Part shown: positions 8,213-16,345 of the stretch, piece by piece | Numbering within the stretch: position 1 is the stretch's first letter | Layout: each line of letters begins with the position of its first letter | Origin: a virus | Virus record (IMG/VR): IMGVR_UViG_3300009414_000055 | Location: 1 to 27,618 of that record | Length of the DNA: 27,618 nt | Direction: 5' to 3' (one strand) | Translations under genes and position numbers: made by a program | Notes under the pieces: generated by a model | Told to the model about the DNA's origin: nothing | Database searches by the model: none | The model's input: the letters and a program-made list of their open reading frames with translations, nothing else

Positions 8213-9077
8213 GATACTGATACAGTTGCGTCATTTCCTTTACTGCCTCCGCATGCTTTGGATGGTTTGCACTGCGGTAAGCGATCATAAAATCCTGATC
8301 GGAGTTTAGTTCCTTGATCTTGGACTCTGCGGTTGCGGGAGACATCCCGCCGATTCGTCCATCGTCACCGGACATCAGCCGGTGATCCTCACTGAGGAAC
8401 CTTCCAATCCTTGAAAACATCTTCGTCAGACCAGGATGATTGCCGAACCCTGATTCCTCCATCAGCTTGACAGTATCCTTGTCTGCAAACTGAAGGAATG
8501 CCCTGCGGGCTAGTTCAGAGTTCTTCTGATAATCATCACCCCATTCATTCGATAGATCCTTGGTATACTTCAGCTGTTCTTCCTCATAGGACTTTGCAGC
8601 CTTCTCGTTCTCCGAGTTGGCAAGTTCCCCCATGTAGTTGAACATCTTCCCGGCCTGATCCTGAGATAAGCCGGTTGTGTGCATGAACTGCCTGAAATGA
8701 TCCGGGGCTTCTCCTCCTAGCTGATAATCCTCCGGCTTCTCAGGGCGGCCCAGCCGCTCATAAACTTCCGTCAGATCACCGCCATTCGGGACTCGAATCA
8801 GCTCCTCTCCAGGAGCACCCAGCTTCTTCACGGCATGGACGTAGCTCTTGGCTAGATCATTCCAGTCCTTGAAGTTTCTGAGGGACGGTTCATTCCTTAA
8901 TTCCACTGGTAGCGCATCCGGATTGAAAGATCCAACACTTTCTTGTCCGGTTCCGGGTATCGGGGTTTCACCCCCTCCCAGAATAGAGCCTAACGGTGGT
9001 GGAGCCTCCGGTAATGCCGGAGCCTCAGTAGTCTCAGTAGTATTAGTAGTCATCTCCGAGGTCGCGGTCTCGATCAT
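8205..9077 (-). CDS. Capsid assembly scaffolding protein
   Basis: 290 residues, acidic and mostly helical. It has a low-complexity Thr/Pro/Glu N-terminus (TTNTTETTEAPALPEAPPP) and a centre typical of podovirus scaffolds: LRNFKDWNDLAKSYVHAVKKLG, then RLGRPEKPEDYQL. The 'GRPEKPEDY' segment recurs in scaffold proteins upstream of capsid genes in many phages. It would direct procapsid assembly and leave before packaging. The chosen ATG (9077) overlaps the preceding gene by 35 bases. A second in-frame ATG lies at 9053. Its immediate position before the capsid gene supports the role. Confidence 0.82.
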   Translation of the reverse strand: MIETATSEMTTNTTETTEAPALPEAPPPLGSILGGGETPIPGTGQESVGSFNPDALPVELRNEPSLRNFKDWNDLAKSYVHAVKKLGAPGEELIRVPNGGDLTEVYERLGRPEKPEDYQLGGEAPDHFRQFMHTTGLSQDQAGKMFNYMGELANSENEKAAKSYEEEQLKYTKDLSNEWGDDYQKNSELARRAFLQFADKDTVKLMEESGFGNHPGLTKMFSRIGRFLSEDHRLMSGDDGRIGGMSPATAESKIKELNSDQDFMIAYRSANHPKHAEAVKEMTQLYQYLG

Positions 9078-9312
9078 GCGATTGTCTCTCTAGTTGTTCC
9101 AGTTCTGCAACACTCACACTCAAAAACGACATCAGATCCGTTACTACAGAACGCCTGCCGTCATTGTAGTGTGTGTGGTAAGGATCTCCGGGCACCATTG
9201 CACTGGAGAAGACGAAATGCCTTCCGCAGAGATCCGCGAGAACACGCTTCCCGGCATCCGTGCCGAACGTGAGCTCATAGTCAGCCTTAAGCTGTTTCTT
9301 CCGCCTTAGCAA
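9043..9312 (-). CDS. Bbp19-like small structural-module protein
   Basis: Up to 89 residues. The core (TDAGKRVLADLCGRHFVF, then MVPGDPYHTHYNDGRRSVV) matches the Bbp19 family, named from Bordetella phage BPP-1 and usually found between portal and capsid genes; its function is unknown. The start is uncertain. The frame opens with TTG at 9312 and overlaps the portal stop by 26 bases. There is no good Shine-Dalgarno, so translation may depend on coupling with the portal gene. The end overlaps the scaffold start by 35 bases. Confidence 0.7.
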   Translation of the reverse strand: MLRRKKQLKADYELTFGTDAGKRVLADLCGRHFVFSSAMVPGDPYHTHYNDGRRSVVTDLMSFLSVSVAELEQLERQSHDRDRDLGDDY

Positions 9313-10993
9313 GGTTCAGTGATGCCTGTGAGCGGTTCCGGTCTGCCATCGATACCAGATTATCCGCCTGTGCTACTGCCATCTGTTCCTGCATCTGCGT
9401 GTTCACCGCCATCTGCTGGGCTTCCGCTTCCATCTCTGCTGCAAACTCCTCCTCAGTCTTGAATACAGACGGAGGCACCCTGAGTATCTCTGCTGCTATG
9501 GTTGCAACCCGAGCAGGATCAATCCTGCGGAGTACCGATGGATCAATCTGGGCCATTGGCGTCAAAAACTGAATGAGGGCACTGACCGAAGTCATCTCGC
9601 CTGCCCTCTGGGCAATTCCTACAGGATTCGTGTACTCCACCTGGAAATCCGCTTCAATCAGCATCTCTGGAGGTGGTGGAAGCATCTGGTTCTTTACCAT
9701 AATCGTCAAAGTCCGATCCACCAATGGTCCGAGAAACTCAACCTCCTGGCGAGATACAATCGGGCCGAGTACAGAGAGACGGTCACGCTGCCTCTGCATG
9801 ATCTCGGTCGCAGAAAAACGGAGTACGTCACCATCAGGTGCAGTTGGTCCGGGAAGCTCAAGAAGGTCAAGGTAGAACGAACGGTTTATTGCGTCCCTGA
9901 CCTGGCCCATCTTCGCTTCGTTCAAGTCCGGCCTTCCTCGAGTCTCCAGAGGCATGATCCGATCATTGGGGCCCAAACCAGCCCTGAAATAGTTCAGCCC
10001 GCCTGGTGTCGTTCTAATGGGAGAGAGGAATCCATCATCAGGCACCAAAAGTGGCGGGTCCACCATCTTCGCAAGGGATTTGAGCCCCAGTTCCTCCATC
10101 TTGTTCAGCATCCTCACATCTGCAAGAGCCTCGATTCCAGGACCGCGGCCATAAATCTCCTGAGCCTGACGCTCCCATCTGCTGCACACATATGGAAACT
10201 GATCGTAGCCTGAAACAGAAAGAATTCTCTTCTGGTCATGAAGCATGTAGACACTCATCCAAGGCATGTTCATCGACCCTGCCTCACCAAAGTTCCGGTC
10301 CTTCCGAGGCTTCACAACATGCAGACAGGAAAACTTCTTGTAGGGATTTCCCTCCATGTACGACTTGCTGACCGATTCAGGCAATACCTCGATTCCAAAC
10401 TGCTCCACCAGGGCCTTTGCAGTGTGCTCGAACTTCCGGTAAACCGTATCCACACGGCCCAGATGATTCATCTGCAGAAAACACTCGCCTAGATGAAAGG
10501 TCCGGAACATCGGACCCTGACCAGGCTCATCATAAACCATCATCACACCCGTCCCGAATGCACCCAGATCCAGATAGAACTCATGGGATGCAGGATGAAA
10601 ATTCGAGATAGGACGGTTGAATACCTCGATCACAAGACGCTGAGACTCCTCCAGCCAAAGCTGAACATCACGGTCCTGCATCAAAGGTCTTGGAACCGTC
10701 AGCTGAAACCAGCTCGTCTGAGCATTTGTGAGTGTGTTGTGGAGACCTGATGCAAACCTCGTTAAAGCACGAACTGCAGTGCCCTCGAAGATCTTGTTCC
10801 TGCGCTTCTCGCCAGGAGCATAACTCGCATTGAAATCGGCCCTCCGGGGAATCATGTGCTCTGCAATATCCTGCCAGTACGACTCCCAGTTGTGACGCTC
10901 CGTCTCAAGCTCCTGAAATTCCTGGGAAAGCTGCTTAGACAGCTCCTGCTCCTCTGGAGAAGGAGACGTATTCTCGGGTGTGAATTCAGCCAC
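9287..10993 (-). CDS. Portal protein (head-tail connector)
   Basis: 568 residues, the usual size for T7/BPP-1-type connectors (Head-tail_con family). Recognisable parts are RHNWESYWQDIAEHMIPRRA near the N-terminus, TRFASGLHNTLTNAQTSWF, the 'FGTGVMMV' strand, and 'NRSFYLDLLELPGP...SATEIMQRQRDRLSVLGP' in the wing/stem region. The C-terminus is Gln/Ala-rich and probably forms the barrel. Twelve copies would form the ring at one capsid vertex through which the terminase pumps DNA. It begins 7 bases after the preceding gene ends, and its 3' end overlaps the Bbp19-like gene. Confidence 0.92.
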   Translation of the reverse strand: MAEFTPENTSPSPEEQELSKQLSQEFQELETERHNWESYWQDIAEHMIPRRADFNASYAPGEKRRNKIFEGTAVRALTRFASGLHNTLTNAQTSWFQLTVPRPLMQDRDVQLWLEESQRLVIEVFNRPISNFHPASHEFYLDLGAFGTGVMMVYDEPGQGPMFRTFHLGECFLQMNHLGRVDTVYRKFEHTAKALVEQFGIEVLPESVSKSYMEGNPYKKFSCLHVVKPRKDRNFGEAGSMNMPWMSVYMLHDQKRILSVSGYDQFPYVCSRWERQAQEIYGRGPGIEALADVRMLNKMEELGLKSLAKMVDPPLLVPDDGFLSPIRTTPGGLNYFRAGLGPNDRIMPLETRGRPDLNEAKMGQVRDAINRSFYLDLLELPGPTAPDGDVLRFSATEIMQRQRDRLSVLGPIVSRQEVEFLGPLVDRTLTIMVKNQMLPPPPEMLIEADFQVEYTNPVGIAQRAGEMTSVSALIQFLTPMAQIDPSVLRRIDPARVATIAAEILRVPPSVFKTEEEFAAEMEAEAQQMAVNTQMQEQMAVAQADNLVSMADRNRSQASLNLAKAEETA

Positions 10994-11000
10994 TATGACC

Positions 11001-11798
11001 TCATGCGTAACCAGTTAAAGAACGTCCAGTACCCTCACCAAAACCACCCTTGGTCAGCTGAGTCTCTGCCCTGCCGTAACGGCCTGCAAGCATCCTTCTG
11101 ATTCTTGCCAGACGATCACGCTCCGACATCTCTCCGGGCTTTGCAGCACCCGACATTAAAGCTGCCGCCTCCTCAGAGGTGTCAGGTGCCTCTCCCGGTC
11201 CAGATGTCACTGTTCCACCACCACTACCACCATCATCCGTAGTTGTCGTGGTCGTTGTGTTATCACTCCAAACATCTTCCTCATTACCAATCATCTGCCT
11301 CTTCCAATGCTCTCCATACTTCTGAATATTTCCACCGAAAAGAAACTTGTTAAGCTCATCACCAGTTTGGGATAAGCCCTTCAAAGCAAGCCCAATCCCG
11401 CTCCTTTGATCCATGCCAACCAAAGTATCCATTGAACCCTTAAAAGCACTCATTGCCGTTCCAAGCGTTCCACCGCCAGGCTTCAACCAGTCCTGTTCAA
11501 GATTGAGCGTCCCAATATCCGTGTTCAGGTTTCCCAACGAACCTCCCTCTATGCTCATCCAGTCCGGCATGGACGGAGCATTCAGATTCGGATGCAACGA
11601 TGGTATGTTCGGAGTACCCGTCAAAGCAGGGTTCAGCCCCGGCAAACTCGGCTTGAACTGTGTTATGTTGTAGTTCAGATTCGGAGTAGGTGCTACTCCT
11701 GCCGTGATATTCTGAAGATTCTCAGATCCAGTGAAGGTCTTGCCTATAACTCCTGCAGTTTTTTGAAAAGCCCTAACCATTTTGCTGAACTCGCTCAT
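11001..11798 (-). CDS. Unknown structural-cassette protein, Gly/Asn/Thr-rich
   Basis: 265 residues, not recognised. The N-terminal third is a low-complexity series of Pro-Asn-Leu phrases (TPNLNYNITQF, LPGLNPALTGTPNIPSLHPN). A polythreonine run (TTTTTTDDGGSGGG) follows near residue 185. The C-terminus is basic and Arg/Gly-rich (RLARIRRMLAGRYGRAETQL ... GRSLTGYA). Such a C-terminus appears in small phage proteins next to portal genes. The gene lies between a long coiled-coil gene and the portal, with gaps of 8 and 7 bases, so it belongs to the virion or packaging operon. It may be a minor virion or head-assembly protein. Confidence 0.65.
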   Translation of the reverse strand: MSEFSKMVRAFQKTAGVIGKTFTGSENLQNITAGVAPTPNLNYNITQFKPSLPGLNPALTGTPNIPSLHPNLNAPSMPDWMSIEGGSLGNLNTDIGTLNLEQDWLKPGGGTLGTAMSAFKGSMDTLVGMDQRSGIGLALKGLSQTGDELNKFLFGGNIQKYGEHWKRQMIGNEEDVWSDNTTTTTTTDDGGSGGGTVTSGPGEAPDTSEEAAALMSGAAKPGEMSERDRLARIRRMLAGRYGRAETQLTKGGFGEGTGRSLTGYA

Positions 11799-11806
11799 AA
11801 ATCCCT

Positions 11807-13267
11807 CTAGTAAAGATACGGTGAACGGCTCGTCAGCCGTGTTCTGCGGATCGCGCTTTCACGGGTTCCGCGCTTCCTTCCCTCCTGTGCAAGAGCAAGC
11901 TGATCTCCCATCCCAGGCAAAGACAGCCCAAGCTGCTCAAGTGTACCTCCATACGCCTTCACACGGGCAGTGGACTCAGTGATCGCTTTCTCGTATTTCG
12001 TCATCTGAGGCTGATACGTCTCTTTGATGTCCTTGTCATACCTCGCAACATCAGCTGAAAGCTGTGCAAGATTAGTCCGGTATGTACTGAATGCCTCTGC
12101 ATCATATGCAGACTTGACTGCCTGGGCCTTGCCCTCAACATCATAGGCCGTTCCCAGATCCGTGATTGCCTTCGATCTTCCTTCAATGTCATAGAGGCTG
12201 ACAAGATCCTCCCGCTCACCGGGAATCGCTTCTCCACGGGCCTTCAAACGACTCATCTCAGTTGTATAATCCTCATAGTCCAATTCATCAGGATCGCCTT
12301 CCGGATAAGCCCATTTCATTAAAGCTGAAAATGAAACATCGGTCCTCCCTTGACCCTCCGGAGAACGCGGGTTCCAATCAAATTCCTGTGAATAATCAGG
12401 GCCTTCAATCAGCTCCTTCTGGAGCGTCAGCATCGATTCCAGATCGGAAATCCCCTTCCGGCCCGGTGCAAGAGCTTCCTTCGCCTTGGTGATTGCCGAC
12501 TCAAACTCAGTCCAGGGAGGTACATAACCCTCTTCAAACTGCTTCACATAGGGAGAAAGAATGGTCGAAAGCTCATCGACTCCATAAGTCTCATCACCCC
12601 AAGGTGACCAAGTCCCTGCCTTCCAGCCACTGAGCTGAGTCTCTGCTTCCGAAATTGCTGCCTCGGATGGAGCTATGTCCTCCTTCAGCTTATCTATCCA
12701 TGAAGAAGCCGTGTACTCCGTATCATCCCCTTCCACAGTGAAGGTATCGCTCGGATCATAAGATCCGAACTTCTCAAGAAACGGAGCCATCCTCTTGCCA
12801 AGATCACTGCCTGCAAAGTTCTTCTGAAGCGTCTCCATCTGAGAAGGAAGATTCTCGTACTCACTCGTAAGCCTGCCGTACTCACCTCCCAGCTCAAACT
12901 CTGCTCCACCAGAGACTGCATCCCAGTCCTGCTCGCCGTAGACCGACTCCACTGCAGACTTGTATGCCTGCTGGGCTACAGGAAGATCCTTCGCATAACC
13001 CTCCCTGGCCGTCCGGTATGCTCCCTTCGCTGTCTCCCATGCCCTGTATGCCTCAGATCCCTCCATCTCAGCCTTGGTCGCTCCATAGCTCTCTGCCGCT
13101 GCCTTGCGCTTGCCTGCAACCGACTCCGGTCCCTCACCAAAGATCGATTCCTGGAATGCCCCGTACTCACCAGAGATCTTCTTCAAATATGCCTGCTCCT
13201 CCCAAAGACGGGAACCCGTATGACGATGCTTTGCCATCACATTGTAATACCTCGTCAAAACACTCAT
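11807..13267 (-). CDS. Unknown coiled-coil protein after the large terminase gene
   Basis: 486 residues, not recognised. It is acidic and rich in Ala, Glu, Tyr, Ser and Lys, with long helical stretches typical of coiled coils (KGAYRTAREGYAKDLPVAQQ; YQPQMTKYEKAITESTARVK). The C-terminus is very basic (GRKRGTRESAIRRTRLTSRS). The ATG overlaps the terminase stop as ATGA (13264-13267), so translation is coupled. Its position suggests a minor virion protein, perhaps one ejected into the host, or a second scaffold-like factor. No enzyme motif or membrane segment is visible. Confidence 0.65.
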   Translation of the reverse strand: MSVLTRYYNVMAKHRHTGSRLWEEQAYLKKISGEYGAFQESIFGEGPESVAGKRKAAAESYGATKAEMEGSEAYRAWETAKGAYRTAREGYAKDLPVAQQAYKSAVESVYGEQDWDAVSGGAEFELGGEYGRLTSEYENLPSQMETLQKNFAGSDLGKRMAPFLEKFGSYDPSDTFTVEGDDTEYTASSWIDKLKEDIAPSEAAISEAETQLSGWKAGTWSPWGDETYGVDELSTILSPYVKQFEEGYVPPWTEFESAITKAKEALAPGRKGISDLESMLTLQKELIEGPDYSQEFDWNPRSPEGQGRTDVSFSALMKWAYPEGDPDELDYEDYTTEMSRLKARGEAIPGEREDLVSLYDIEGRSKAITDLGTAYDVEGKAQAVKSAYDAEAFSTYRTNLAQLSADVARYDKDIKETYQPQMTKYEKAITESTARVKAYGGTLEQLGLSLPGMGDQLALAQEGRKRGTRESAIRRTRLTSRSPYLY

Positions 13268-14733
13268 GAAACTGCCTCCATTACAGGCTCAAGATGCTGC
13301 TCAAAAGGCTTCCAGTTATGAGAACCCTCTGCATAGCGGGGACGAGGCTCATGACTGAGAACCCTTGCATAACGAAGAGACTGAACTGCATAGCGGGTTG
13401 CACTCATCAAATCATCATGCTTCTTGATGATCTTCCCATCCATCCGATGATAAAGACGCATCTCCTCAAACCAGTCATTCAAATGTCCGAAGACCTTGAA
13501 ACGCGAGGACTGCATCCTCTGGAGAATTTCCATGATCCCCGGCTCCACTGATAACCCACCTGAAGGATTCTGGAAATGCTCCCCAAGCATCTCAACTCCA
13601 AGCCTTCTGTACTGAGCTGCCAACGGTGTCCCAGAACCCTTGTCATGTACATGACCATCATGCGGCCAGGATACAGGAATCCATGAACCGCGATCCTTAA
13701 TTGCCTGGGCATGAATGACAGGAGTCGCGCCTGCAACCCGATAACAGTCATAGAGATAACAGACATCCGAGTCCCGATCATGCGCCAGCCAGACAACAGC
13801 AGTAGGATGGTCAAAGCCAAAATCAATTGCGGCAATGCGAGCCCAATGCGGAGGTATTGCAAAAGATGGAACCGAAATCTCATCCTCCTGCACCGGGAAG
13901 ACAAGACCACTTCCGAGTACCGGGATTCCCTTCGAGCGCATCTCCCTCTCATGGTGAGGAAGCGCAGCCAAAATCTCATTCCTGATCTCCTTCGATAAAT
14001 GAGGTGCATCATCCCAGGTCGCATGGTAAAGAGCCTGGGCAGGCTTTAAATGATTCATGAACTGAGCACACACATCAGTGAGACCCTGCTCCGGAGTGAA
14101 CGTCATGTAAACCAAACCGCCCGTCTTCAAAGATGCCCTGAGTGCCTGAGAATAAATATCCTGCGGAGGCTCCTCATCCAGCCAGCACACATGAAGCGCA
14201 GTTCCCATCCATGCCTGCTTGCCCTGCTCATAAGACTTCAGCTGCAGCTTCGAGTTCCTTCCGGATATGTGCTTGACCACTACCTGGGAAATCGCATTCG
14301 GAACACCAGGAGAACGCTCCGTCTTTACAATCAGATGCTTCGGAATGGCTCCCTTGCCGAACTCCTCCGGATCACCAGGCTCCCCCAACAGCTCAAACTG
14401 AACAATGTCCCTCGTGTTATTCGTCGTGTTCCCTGCAGCCCACGCCTTGATCGGCTTCTCAAAACGCTTGCCCTCCCACCAGTCCGGATAGATCCCAGTC
14501 AGATGATAGGCAAGCTCCATTGCACCACAGTAAGTCTTCCCCGTCTTGTTCCCTGCCATCAACATCCGCTGACGAGCTGAATTGCCAGCCTCATCACGGC
14601 CTGCATGGAACTTCCTCTGATAATCATACGGAGAATACGCCTGGAGCTTGTTCGTCTCCAAGATCTCTACATTCTCAGAAAGAAGATCAACTACCTGATC
14701 GCCTACGTTGATGTCACCAAGTACTGCTTCCAT
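13264..14733 (-). CDS. terL: Terminase large subunit (packaging ATPase and nuclease)
   Basis: 489 residues from ATG 14733; a GTG directly before it at 14736 is also possible. Walker A is AGNKTGKT near residue 61, and Walker B with the catalytic acid is HVCWLDEE near 182-188. The nuclease domain carries IAAIDFGFDHP (Asp near 304), SWPHDGHVHDKG (Asp near 359) and HDDLMSATRYAV (Asp near 440), the three acidic positions of the RNase H-like fold. It would translocate DNA into the procapsid and cut the concatemer. There is no good Shine-Dalgarno; the leader is a GTGTGTGTGAGTG tract. The 3' end overlaps the next gene as ATGA. Confidence 0.95.
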   Translation of the reverse strand: MEAVLGDINVGDQVVDLLSENVEILETNKLQAYSPYDYQRKFHAGRDEAGNSARQRMLMAGNKTGKTYCGAMELAYHLTGIYPDWWEGKRFEKPIKAWAAGNTTNNTRDIVQFELLGEPGDPEEFGKGAIPKHLIVKTERSPGVPNAISQVVVKHISGRNSKLQLKSYEQGKQAWMGTALHVCWLDEEPPQDIYSQALRASLKTGGLVYMTFTPEQGLTDVCAQFMNHLKPAQALYHATWDDAPHLSKEIRNEILAALPHHEREMRSKGIPVLGSGLVFPVQEDEISVPSFAIPPHWARIAAIDFGFDHPTAVVWLAHDRDSDVCYLYDCYRVAGATPVIHAQAIKDRGSWIPVSWPHDGHVHDKGSGTPLAAQYRRLGVEMLGEHFQNPSGGLSVEPGIMEILQRMQSSRFKVFGHLNDWFEEMRLYHRMDGKIIKKHDDLMSATRYAVQSLRYARVLSHEPRPRYAEGSHNWKPFEQHLEPVMEAVS

Positions 14734-14746
14734 CACTCACACACAC

Positions 14747-14851
14747 TCAATCAGACTTCTTGGGACGGCCTGCCTTCTTCTTTACCTTCTCCTTCACCTT
14801 CTCCTTCACCTTGTCCAGCTGCTTGTTGTTCTTCCAGTTCCAACTAGGCAT
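14747..14851 (-). CDS. 34-residue lysine-rich protein with an AT-hook-like tail
   Basis: ATG at 14851 with a strong AAGGAGG site upstream; its start overlaps the preceding stop as TGATG. The product begins MPSWNWKNNKQ, continues with a heptad-like DKVKEKVKEKVKKK helix and ends KAGRPKKSD, where GRP flanked by lysines resembles an AT-hook. It is far too short for standard gene finders. Its place directly before the large terminase gene suggests a DNA-binding packaging accessory, but that is inference. Confidence 0.55.
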   Translation of the reverse strand: MPSWNWKNNKQLDKVKEKVKEKVKKKAGRPKKSD

Positions 14852-14895
14852 CACTTCCTCCTTGGTGGTTTCTTCGGTTTCTTCTTCCCATACAT
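14851..14895 (-). CDS. Tiny basic peptide gene (14 or 25 residues)
   Basis: The ATG at 14895 is preceded by an excellent AAAGGAGG site and gives MYGKKKPKKPPRRK. The same frame can start at 14928 (MMPPDPRKEER...), where the ATG overlaps the small terminase stop, giving 25 residues. In both cases the stop overlaps the next ATG. Half or more of the residues are Lys, Arg or Pro. It may be a real leader-like micro-protein or only a translational bridge to the next gene. Confidence 0.4.
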   Translation of the reverse strand: MYGKKKPKKPPRRK

Positions 14896-14927
14896 GCGCT
14901 CCTCCTTTCTCGGATCAGGGGGCATCA

Positions 14928-15446
14928 TCAATTAACAAGCTTTCGTTTACCCAGTAAAACCTCCGCTGTCTCCTTGCCAACTATCGATACCAACTCGGCC
15001 TCCACCTCCTCCGGACTGCGAGGTGCCTTGATGTGCTGTATCTTCTCAACAGGCTTGAATCCAGCCATGTCCAAAATGTGGATGTTCGCCTTCAATCGTA
15101 CCGCCTCCGATTCCGCAGTCTTTGCCAGCTTCAAAAGATTATCAAATGCCAAAGACGAAGACTTGCCCAAGTTCGCCTTGACCTGCTCCTCTACCTCGCT
15201 CTTCAAACGAGCAGCCTTTACACGCTCCGAAGGAGTTAGTAGCTGGCTCCGCTCCTGCGGAGTCAACAACGATGCCCTCTGGATGAACTCCACCGTGTCA
15301 TCTCCAATCACCTTCCCCAGAGAGTTCCGATGCTCTATCGGATTCACTCGGATCTTCGGAACACGAACACGCTTCTTGGGAGAAGACTTGGGAGTGGCTT
15401 TCGTAGTGGTTTTGGTAGTGGTTTTGGCGGTGCTTGTGGATGGCAT
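14928..15446 (-). CDS. Probable terminase small subunit
   Basis: 172 residues from ATG 15446. The frame is open up to a GTG at 15575, but the earlier part looks non-coding (poly-Pro/His). The N-terminus is a Thr/Lys/Ser-rich tail (STAKTTTKTTTKATPKSSPK). A helical region follows: LTPQERSQLLTPSERVKAAR, then FDNLLKLAKTAESEAVRLKA and HILDMAGFKPVEKI. The last phrase is typical of terminase small subunits and related phage proteins ('A..ILD.AGFKP..K'). It would recognise phage DNA for packaging. It lies first in the late cassette, two tiny genes ahead of the large subunit. Confidence 0.6.
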   Translation of the reverse strand: MPSTSTAKTTTKTTTKATPKSSPKKRVRVPKIRVNPIEHRNSLGKVIGDDTVEFIQRASLLTPQERSQLLTPSERVKAARLKSEVEEQVKANLGKSSSLAFDNLLKLAKTAESEAVRLKANIHILDMAGFKPVEKIQHIKAPRSPEEVEAELVSIVGKETAEVLLGKRKLVN

Positions 15447-15574
15447 AGAGGTTCGGTCGTTTTTTGCTCCCGAGTGTGGGGGGTGATACACCTCCAACCG
15501 CGCGCGAGGCAAATTTGTACCCCAGGGGGTCGAAATCAGGCCCCAGCAGTTCGCGTAAACATTTCTTTTATGCA

Positions 15575-15603
15575 CTGTTAGCCGATCATATATGCGTGGT
15601 CAA
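15575..15603 (-). promoter_or_regulatory. Possible leftward promoter for the late cassette
   Basis: On the minus strand, TTGACC (15598-15603) is followed after 17 bases by TAACAG (15575-15580). The -35 matches 5 of 6 consensus bases, but the -10 only 3 of 6. It lies about 130 bases before the chosen small terminase start. Confidence 0.3.
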
Positions 15604-15759
15604 CAGGAAAAATCGCACGCAAAGACCACAATGTCAGAGAGGCCAGTGATTTCAATGGATGCAGGGGGTTAAGGATCCCCACGCGAGGGCCAAGGCCGGT
15701 TCGATCGGCCTGAATCCCGGGCGAAAACCACCACTCACATGTACCGAGTAAACATTACC

Positions 15760-15788
15760 TTGACAACGCCCGGATACATTGCTAGCTT
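15760..15788 (+). promoter_or_regulatory. Sigma70-like promoter for the rightward small-gene cluster
   Basis: TTGACA (15760-15765) is a perfect -35. A 17-base spacer ends in TGC, an extended -10 element, and is followed by TAGCTT (15783-15788) as the -10. Transcription would start near 15795, about 60 bases before the first gene at 15858, with a hairpin in the leader. Confidence 0.6.
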
Positions 15789-15807
15789 GATCACAGTCAA
15801 TCAATTT

Positions 15808-15827
15808 CCAGGCCCTGCAATGCCTGG
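15808..15827 (+). repeat. CCAGGC/GCCTGG hairpin in the first early-gene leader
   Basis: CCAGGC (15808-15813) and GCCTGG (15822-15827) form a perfect 6-base stem with an 8-base loop. It is followed by a leader, TTACAGCACCC..AACCAAACGAGGACA, shared with the leader of the gene at 16142. It is the first of a series of intercistronic hairpins. Confidence 0.55.
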
Positions 15828-15857
15828 ACTTACAGCACCCAAACCAAACGAGGACAT

Positions 15858-16067
15858 ATGACCCTAATTGCAAACTACCCAAGCAAGAAAGAACTCAAAG
15901 CATCGGTCGGCAAACCTTTGAGGCATATTGAAACAAGTATGTTTGGCCCTGAATATAGGGACGATGGAATGCTAACGGTTGCCAACCGCCCGCACATTAC
16001 CGGCCAGGGGCGGGAGTTTTTCGCTCAAGTCTGGATGCGTGAAGGTTTAATCGACAAGGTTAAGTAG
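15858..16067 (+). CDS. Conserved small phage protein of unknown function
   Basis: 69 residues, ATG at 15858 preceded by ACGAGGACAT. It is basic, with 'GKPLRHIETSMFGPEYRDDG' followed by 'RPHITGQGREFFAQVWMREG'. I recall this IETSMFG...TGRGREFFAQV pattern from small hypothetical proteins of other phages, so it is probably a true conserved family. No Cys pair, membrane segment or enzyme motif is present. It is the first gene after the rightward promoter, suggesting early expression. Copy 1 of a 43-base hairpin repeat begins at its stop codon. Confidence 0.7.
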   Translation: MTLIANYPSKKELKASVGKPLRHIETSMFGPEYRDDGMLTVANRPHITGQGREFFAQVWMREGLIDKVK

Positions 16068-16109
16068 ATCCAGACCAGGGGCCTTGATCGCTCGAGGCCC
16101 CGAGCCTGG
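16067..16109 (+). repeat. 43-base intercistronic hairpin element, copy 1
   Basis: It opens with GATCCAGACCAGGGGCC and ends with CCGAGCCTGG, both identical to copy 2 at 16344-16386; the middle differs. GGGGCC pairs with GGCCCC around a 12-base loop, and outer CCAG/CTGG arms can also pair. It starts at the last base of the preceding stop codon. Confidence 0.65.
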
Positions 16110-16141
16110 GTTTACAGCACCCCCAACCAAACGAGGACACT

Positions 16142-16345
16142 ATGAAAAGAATGAAATACCGGAGCAAGCATCACTTGATTAACAGGATTGCCAGCTTGCA
16201 AGCTAACAGGGGCTGGAGCTGGGAAATGATAAAATCTGACATCCCTAGACAGTGGACATTGTCGTCTACTGAGCTGTCAGAAATGATTGAAACCCTTAAA
16301 ACATCAAGTAATGGTGATTTGCCGGATATGTTGATACCTGATTGA
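16142..16345 (+). CDS. Small hypothetical protein
   Basis: 67 residues, ATG at 16142 after the leader ACGAGGACACT. The sequence is basic at the N-terminus (MKRMKYRSKHHLINRIASLQ), followed by RGWSWEMIKSDIPRQWTLSSTE, which looks helical, and an acidic end. I do not recognise it. The leader is nearly identical to that of the gene at 15858, so the two are likely regulated alike. Its stop is followed immediately by copy 2 of the hairpin repeat. It could be a small inhibitor of a host protein, as is common for early phage genes, but nothing in the sequence shows this. Confidence 0.6.
   Translation: MKRMKYRSKHHLINRIASLQANRGWSWEMIKSDIPRQWTLSSTELSEMIETLKTSSNGDLPDMLIPD

Larger units (their letters stand above)
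15447..15857. other. Divergent intergenic control region
   Basis: This 411-base stretch separates the leftward late cassette from the rightward small-gene cluster. It holds no convincing gene. It contains a good rightward promoter (15760-15788), a weaker leftward one (15575-15603), a hairpin AGGCCG/CGGCCT (15693-15698 with 15706-15711), the CCAGGC/GCCTGG hairpin (15808-15827) and GC-rich inverted stretches near 15530-15545. Confidence 0.6.

Noticed and set aside
15630-15671. Short plus-strand frame starting ATGTCAGAGAGG
   Set aside because: Only 13 codons, no binding site, and it precedes the likely promoter.
15690-15715. tRNA-like T-arm (GGTTCGATC within a GC stem)
   Set aside because: The stem-loop does not have a proper 7-base T-loop, and no matching acceptor, D or anticodon arms are found at tRNA spacing.
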